A DNA stretch of 25,736 nt from CAYTCZ01 sp964436315 (lineage in GTDB: Bacteria; Actinomycetota; Thermoleophilia; Gaiellales; Gaiellaceae). The stretch spans positions 1 through 25,736 of the forward strand of contig CAYTCZ010000054.1 in the NCBI GenBank assembly GCA_964436315.1. Reading direction: 5' to 3'. Shown here in pieces: positions 22,566-25,736 of this stretch (position 1 is the stretch's first letter; the number at the start of each line of letters is the position of its first letter). Under the pieces are notes generated by a model. That model saw only the letters and a list, made by a program, of their open reading frames with translations, ran no database searches and was not told the DNA's origin. Position numbers and translations under genes: made by a program.

Positions 22566-22871
22566 ATGACCGAGATTGCCAATGACCCGATCGTCACTTC
22601 ACTCCGCGAGCAGATCACCGACAACGATCGCGCCATCGTCGAGGCCGTAAATCAGCGGCTTCGTCTCGTTGCTCAACTCCAGGACCACAAGGCTGCTCGG
22701 AACTACGAAAGAGTCGATTCCGCACGCGAGGACTGGCTGGTGTCCCATCTAGCCAATGAAAATGCCGGTCCGCTCTCAGACGACGGTCTGCGAGAGCTCG
22801 TCGCCGCGCTCCTCAATCTCACGAAGCGCGAATTGTCGTTCGGAACACCCGCCAGCCGCCACCGAGCTTGA
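22566..22871 (+). CDS. Chorismate mutase, AroQ type
   Basis: A 101-residue all-helical protein that should rearrange chorismate to prephenate, the entry to phenylalanine and tyrosine. It follows the AroQ pattern: LREQITDNDRAIVEAVNQRLRLVAQLQDHKAAR, then VDSAREDWLVSHLA and a closing helix GLRELVAALLNLTKREL. The arginines, the Lys of DHKAAR and the Asp and Arg-Glu of VDSARED occupy the usual active-site positions. No prephenate dehydratase or dehydrogenase domain is fused and no aromatic gene lies beside it. ATG at 22566 has TTTACT about 6 nt upstream, so it may also be leaderless. Confidence 0.88.
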   Translation: MTEIANDPIVTSLREQITDNDRAIVEAVNQRLRLVAQLQDHKAARNYERVDSAREDWLVSHLANENAGPLSDDGLRELVAALLNLTKRELSFGTPASRHRA

Positions 22872-22925
22872 GACGGGATTCGCGGCGTAGCACTGGCTCG
22901 AATCTGAGGGCTTGAGAGGTTCGTG

Positions 22926-22958
22926 TAGAGATTCTCGGCGTCGAGCCGAGAATCTCTA
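22926..22958. terminator. Perfect 14-bp hairpin between convergent genes
   Basis: TAGAGATTCTCGGC at 22926-22939 pairs perfectly with 22945-22958 around a 5-nt loop. It lies between the convergent chorismate mutase and DUF151 genes and can serve both. The last bases of the right arm are the TAG stop of the DUF151 gene. Confidence 0.85.
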
Positions 22959-23444
22959 AGACTCGGACGAGAAATCCTCGGGCTTGACGTCCTCGAGGAA
23001 CTTCTTGAACTCGTCGACGAGCTCTTCCTCGCTCGCGTCCTCGTGCTCGAACTCGATCGCGCTCTCCTCGATCACTGAGTCGGCAGCAAAAATCGGCGCC
23101 TCGGCGCGTACGGCCAGCGCAATGGCGTCGCTCGGTCTCGAGTCGATCTCGATCTCGGTACCGTCGACCGAAACTGTCACGAGCGCGTAAAACGTGTTCT
23201 CTCGCAGATCGGTGACCGCGATCCGAGCGACACGCGCGTCGAGCTGGCTCAACATGTCTGTCACGAGGTCGTGCGTCATCGGCCGGGGAGTGTTCGCGCC
23301 CTGGAGCTTCATCAGAATCGCGGCTGCCTCCGGATGCCCAATCCAGATGGGCAGAAACTTGTTTCCGTCAGCGGTCTTCAACAAGACGATCGGCTGCTTG
23401 CCGACCATGTCGAAGCTCACGCCATAGATGACCATCTCTTGCAT
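22956..23444 (-). CDS. DUF151 bifunctional nuclease-family protein
   Basis: A 162-residue cytosolic protein of the DUF151 family, called bifunctional nuclease from plant and archaeal members with DNase and RNase activity. Conserved blocks are the N-terminal VIYGVSFDMVGKQPIVLLKTADGNKFLPIWIGHPEAAAI, RPMTHDLVTDML and the SRPSDAIALAVRAEAPIFAADSVIEE segment. The C-terminal 30 residues are strongly acidic, with Glu and Asp throughout. ATG at 23444 is used. The gene is convergent with chorismate mutase, sharing a hairpin terminator, and divergent from the cytochrome c gene. Physiological role in bacteria is unclear. Confidence 0.92.
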   Translation of the reverse strand: MQEMVIYGVSFDMVGKQPIVLLKTADGNKFLPIWIGHPEAAAILMKLQGANTPRPMTHDLVTDMLSQLDARVARIAVTDLRENTFYALVTVSVDGTEIEIDSRPSDAIALAVRAEAPIFAADSVIEESAIEFEHEDASEEELVDEFKKFLEDVKPEDFSSES

Positions 23445-23477
23445 TAGAGAAACACAAGGCCTCGGACGACTTGACCA

Positions 23478-23483
23478 ATTGTA
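23478..23483 (-). promoter_or_regulatory. Candidate -10 box for the DUF151 gene
   Basis: TACAAT on the minus strand, one mismatch from TATAAT, lies 33 nt before the ATG at 23444. No good -35 accompanies it. On the plus strand, TTGCCC (23503-23508) and TATGTG (23525-23530), 16 bp apart, may serve the cytochrome c gene. Confidence 0.4.
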
Positions 23484-23535
23484 CTCGGCACTGGAAAACT
23501 AGTTGCCCGGTTTCGGCGTAGACGTATGTGAGGAT

Positions 23536-23943
23536 ATGAAACGACCGCTGCTTCTCCTCGTCTTGCTGACCTTTTTTGTCGTGCCCCTCGCCGTCACAGC
23601 CTGTGGTGGCGACGATGACTCGGCGGAACCCGCTCCTGCCGAGCCGGCCCCGGCCGAGCCGGCTCCTGCAGAGGAACCGGCAGAGGAAGAAGCGATGGAA
23701 GGCGATCCGGGAGCCGGCGAGGTTGTTTTCCAAGAGGCCGGATGTGGCGGGTGTCACACGCTCGCCGCTGCCGGCTCGAGCGGTGCCGTCGGTCCCAATC
23801 TGGATGACCTCATGCCGAGCTTCGAAACAACGGTCGAGCAAGTGACGAACGGTGGTGGCGGCATGCCCGCGTTCGGCGGCGACCTTACCGAGCAAGAGAT
23901 CAATGACGTCTCTCAATTCGTCGCCGACGCCGCCGGCGGCTAG
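23536..23943 (+). CDS. Lipoprotein c-type cytochrome
   Basis: A 135-residue monoheme cytochrome anchored by lipid. ATG at 23536 is preferred because it gives a compact signal (KRPLLLLVLLTFFVVPLAVTAC) with lipidated Cys about 23; the upstream ATG at 23503 adds 11 residues before it. A spacer of repeated Ala-Pro-Ala-Glu units (about 31-48) and an acidic patch follow. The heme site is CGGCH (about 70-74), and Met about 110 in GGGMPAFGG is the likely sixth ligand, closing with LTEQEINDVSQFVADAA. It is a likely electron carrier for the respiratory chain and an expected client of the ccm genes in this window. Confidence 0.93.
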   Translation: MKRPLLLLVLLTFFVVPLAVTACGGDDDSAEPAPAEPAPAEPAPAEEPAEEEAMEGDPGAGEVVFQEAGCGGCHTLAAAGSSGAVGPNLDDLMPSFETTVEQVTNGGGGMPAFGGDLTEQEINDVSQFVADAAGG

Positions 23944-23964
23944 GCACCAGCCGCACTGAGTGCC
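23943..23964 (+). terminator. Hairpin directly after the cytochrome c stop
   Basis: GGCACCAG pairs with CTG-A-GTGCC: eight pairs with one bulged A and a 5-nt loop. It begins at the last base of the stop codon. There is no T-run, so it may stabilise the 3' end or act with Rho. Confidence 0.45.
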
Positions 23965-24010
23965 CTCGACGTTCGCTTCCCGTAGTCGTCCTTGAGCGAC
24001 GAGTTATCAT

Positions 24011-24106
24011 CGCCTCCGCAATCGAGCACACGACCACTAGCGCGTGCTCCGACGTTTTTCGACGGAGCGGTAGGGCACCGCTAGGGAGGCGGGAGGTGCG
24101 TCGTTC
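24011..24106 (+). ncRNA. Candidate structured leader upstream of the nitrilase gene
   Basis: The 96 bases before the nitrilase ATG can form several helices that exclude one another. GAGCAC (24024) pairs with GTGCTC (24044). GCTCCG (24046) pairs with CGGAGC (24063) around a T5 loop, using bases of the first helix. AGCGGT (24066) pairs with ACCGCT (24077), using bases of the second. CGCCTCC (24011-24017) can pair with GGAGGCG (24085-24091) or, with one G-U, with the ribosome-binding GGAGGTG (24092-24098). I do not recognise a known riboswitch class. A TATCAT box at 24005-24010 would start transcription near 24017 and remove part of the 5' arm, which weakens the idea unless the true promoter is further upstream. 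Confidence 0.35.
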
Positions 24107-24955
24107 ATGAGCCTGACGAAGGCAGCTCTTATTCAGTTCACCGGAGCATCGGACAAGGCGGCGAACATCGAAAAGGCCAAGACGTACGTGGCTGAGGCCG
24201 CTGCCAACGGGGCCAACATCGTCTGCCTGCAGGAGCTTTTCAACACGATCTACTTCTGCTACGTCGAGAATCCGGACTTCTGGAAACTTGCCGAGCCGGT
24301 CCCTGGCCCAACGACCGACGAGATGTCCAAGCTCGCGGCCGAGCACGGGATCGTCCTCGTCGCTCCAATCTACGAAAAGGCCATCAAGGGAGAGCTCTAC
24401 AACACCGCGGTTGTGATCGGCCCGGATGGCGAAATCATGGGCAGGTACCGCAAGACGAGCATCCCGCTAGTCAAGACGCCGAGCCTCGTCGGGAACGAGA
24501 AGTACTACTTCAAGCCCGGCGATCTCGGGTTCCCGGTCTGGCAAACGCCCTTCGGCGTAAACGTCGGCGTCATGATCTGCTACGACCGGCACTTCCCCGA
24601 GCACGCGCGCCTCCTTGCGTTGAACGGCGCCGATCTCGTGTTCGTGCCCACGGCGACCGGTGGCATGTCTCGCTACCTCTGGGAGATCGAGCTCCAGGCC
24701 CACGCAATCGACAACATCTACTTCGTCGGCGGTGTCAACAGGGTCGGGTTCGACAAGGGCGGGTCGACCGATCAGAGCTACTACGGCGCGAGTTTCTTCA
24801 CCGATCCGAAGGGCAAGATTCTCTCTCAGGCGAGTGAGGACAAGGACGAGATCGTTTACGCGGAGATCGATACCTCGGTAATCGAGGATCTTCGGAACGA
24901 GTGGGGCTTCTTCCGGGACCGGAGACCTGAGATGTACGCACAGATAGCGTCCTAG
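24107..24955 (+). CDS. Beta-ureidopropionase-type nitrilase-superfamily amidohydrolase
   Basis: A 282-residue cytosolic carbon-nitrogen hydrolase with the Glu-Lys-Cys triad: Glu about 43 in CLQELF, Lys about 116 in YRKTSIP, Cys about 158 in VMICYDRHFPE. The stretches FVPTATGG and ELQAHAIDNIYFVGGVNRVG match N-carbamoyl-beta-alanine amidohydrolases (pyrimidine breakdown) and the closely related N-carbamoylputrescine amidases. The dihydropyrimidinase remnant that follows 45 bp later favours the former. A strong GGGAGGTG ribosome-binding site lies 8 nt before the ATG, within a structured leader. The gene itself is intact. Confidence 0.9.
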   Translation: MSLTKAALIQFTGASDKAANIEKAKTYVAEAAANGANIVCLQELFNTIYFCYVENPDFWKLAEPVPGPTTDEMSKLAAEHGIVLVAPIYEKAIKGELYNTAVVIGPDGEIMGRYRKTSIPLVKTPSLVGNEKYYFKPGDLGFPVWQTPFGVNVGVMICYDRHFPEHARLLALNGADLVFVPTATGGMSRYLWEIELQAHAIDNIYFVGGVNRVGFDKGGSTDQSYYGASFFTDPKGKILSQASEDKDEIVYAEIDTSVIEDLRNEWGFFRDRRPEMYAQIAS

Positions 24956-24967
24956 GACTTCGCGTCG

Positions 24968-24983
24968 GGAAACGGCGGTTTCC
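24968..24983 (+). other. Small hairpin between nitrilase and dihydropyrimidinase remnant
   Basis: GGAAAC and GTTTCC form a perfect 6-bp stem with a 4-nt loop in the 45-bp gap. It has no T-run, so its function is unclear. Confidence 0.35.
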
Positions 24984-25000
24984 GTCAACGGTCAAGGCTT

Positions 25001-25543
25001 ATGCGTACGCTCATTGCCAACGGTACCGTCGTCACAGCCGACGACACTCGCGACGCCGATGTCCTTGTTGACGAGGGAAGGATCGCCGAGATTGGTTCCG
25101 ACCTGAGTGCTCCAGACGCGCAGCAGATCGATGCTTCCGGCAAGTACGTGTTTCCGGGTGCACTTGACGTTCACACTCACATCGACACGACGTTTGGGAA
25201 CTACACGACGGTCGACGACTGGCGAGCCGGCTCGATCGGCCCATAGCGCGCCGGAGGGACAGGGAGCAAAGTACGTCATGGCACCGCCACTCCGCCAGAA
25301 AAGCCATCAGGAGCCTCTTTGGGAGGGGCTTCGCTCGGGGAGCCTCCAGGTCGTCGCGACGGATCACTCCGCCCGGCCCTTTGCGGGGCACAAGGACCAG
25401 AGCCTCGATGACTTTCGCTGGATCATCAGGGAGCGCCGGGGATCGAAGAGCGCCCCGCGATTCTGTACACGTACGGTGTCGGAGCCGATCGACTCACCCT
25501 GAACCGTTTCGTCGACGTCCTCTCAACCGCACCGGCGAAGTAG
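25001..25543 (+). pseudogene. Broken dihydropyrimidinase (D-hydantoinase)
   Basis: The first 81 residues are a good dihydropyrimidinase N-terminus, including the metal-binding FPGALDVHTHID. The frame then stops at TAG 25244-25246. Another frame resumes with GAKYVMAPPLR, LQVVATDH and KDQSLDDF, which in intact enzymes lie about 180 residues later. Near 25433 a one-base loss shifts the frame again, into PGIEERPAILYTYGV and LTLNRFVDVLSTAPAK, which ends at TAG 25541. The last 70 or so residues of the family are missing. So there is an internal deletion, one further frameshift and C-terminal loss. The metal lysine, several histidines and most of the barrel are gone, so no activity is expected. Intact enzymes hydrolyse dihydrouracil or hydantoins to the carbamoyl acids that the upstream nitrilase would cleave. 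Confidence 0.85.
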
Positions 25544-25585
25544 GGATCGAAGCGAGACAACGGGCAGAACGGGAACGGGAAAACC

Positions 25586-25663
25586 GTGGATCTCTCCATC
25601 GGTTTTCTGACCCTCTGTGTGATTGGCTCGTTGCTCGTTCTGATCGTGTACGGCGTCGGCTGA
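25586..25663 (+). CDS. Possible 25-residue single-helix membrane peptide
   Basis: GTG at 25586 opens a frame that is almost wholly hydrophobic, one membrane helix (LSIGFLTLCVIGSLLVLIVYGVG) and then a stop. The upstream GGGAACGGG is a weak ribosome-binding site. Such tiny helices often precede sodium-solute or NCS-type transporter genes as small subunits, and a transporter would fit a pyrimidine-use locus, but the next gene is beyond the edge. It could also be chance. Confidence 0.35.
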   Translation: MDLSIGFLTLCVIGSLLVLIVYGVG

Positions 25664-25691
25664 CAAAAGCGGCGGACTCGATTCAGGCCTG

Positions 25692-25726
25692 TCGGGGCTC
25701 CTACGGAGACATGGCGCGAGCCCCGA
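25692..25726. other. Perfect 9-bp inverted repeat at the right edge
   Basis: TCGGGGCTC (25692-25700) and GAGCCCCGA (25718-25726) enclose 17 bases. A plus-strand ATG at 25711 with GGAG just before it opens a frame to the edge (MARAPMTA). The minus strand reads VAVIGARAMSP and a stop at the same place. I cannot tell whether either is a real gene end or whether the repeat is a regulatory hairpin. Confidence 0.35.
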
Positions 25727-25736
25727 TGACGGCTAC

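Noticed and set aside
25692..25726. Known riboswitch or tRNA fragment at the right edge
   Set aside because: Only one 9-bp stem is visible before the sequence ends and no conserved core of a class I know could be matched.

Overview
The window is GC-rich, densely packed bacterial DNA with frequent GTG and TTG starts. Many genes overlap by 1-8 nt. Gene content (heme synthesis joined to a Ccm-type heme exporter, a TreT-type trehalose synthase, and an OmpR-type regulator, kinase and HtrA set) fits a deep-branching Actinomycetota, perhaps Thermoleophilia. That placement is inference from gene content and protein style, since no rRNA or marker search was possible.

Layout. Positions 1-14500 are almost entirely minus strand. 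Read in transcription order they hold a two-component pair and an HtrA protease (14467-11040), an orphan adenine methyltransferase (10945-10097), two trehalose-type glycosyltransferases (9989-7175), moaC, a UbiA prenyltransferase, ccmA-ccmB-ccmC-ccmD, a CcsA/HemX membrane protein, hemA, hemC, hemD, and the first codons of a SAM hydroxide adenosyltransferase (DUF62) running off the left edge. The tiny ccmD at 3624-3800 is easy to miss. From 14556 to 20017 there is a membrane-bound M28-family protein (plus), then moeA and a class A penicillin-binding protein (both minus). From 20197 the window is mostly plus strand: a BtuF-like lipoprotein, a HAD hydrolase, a CPBP membrane protease and a chorismate mutase. 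A DUF151 bifunctional nuclease (minus) follows, then a lipoprotein cytochrome c, a beta-ureidopropionase-type nitrilase, a wrecked dihydropyrimidinase, and a 25-residue membrane peptide candidate near the right edge.

How the genes fit together. hemA-hemC-hemD make the porphyrin precursor, CcmABCD and the CcsA/HemX protein would handle heme delivery for cytochrome c assembly, and the prenyltransferase probably serves menaquinone synthesis. The cytochrome c at 23536 is a plausible client. moaC and moeA supply molybdenum cofactor. Together these suggest a respiratory supply block. The nitrilase and the broken dihydropyrimidinase are remnants of a reductive pyrimidine or hydantoin degradation set.

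No gene-free stretch exceeds 300 bases. Most of the window is housekeeping or common accessory content. The least explained items are the structured leader in front of the nitrilase, the M28 protein with altered metal-site residues, the repeat-rich tail of the penicillin-binding protein, and the recurring -10-like box placed 6-9 nt before start codons. I saw no CRISPR array, tRNA, rRNA, insertion sequence or prophage gene.
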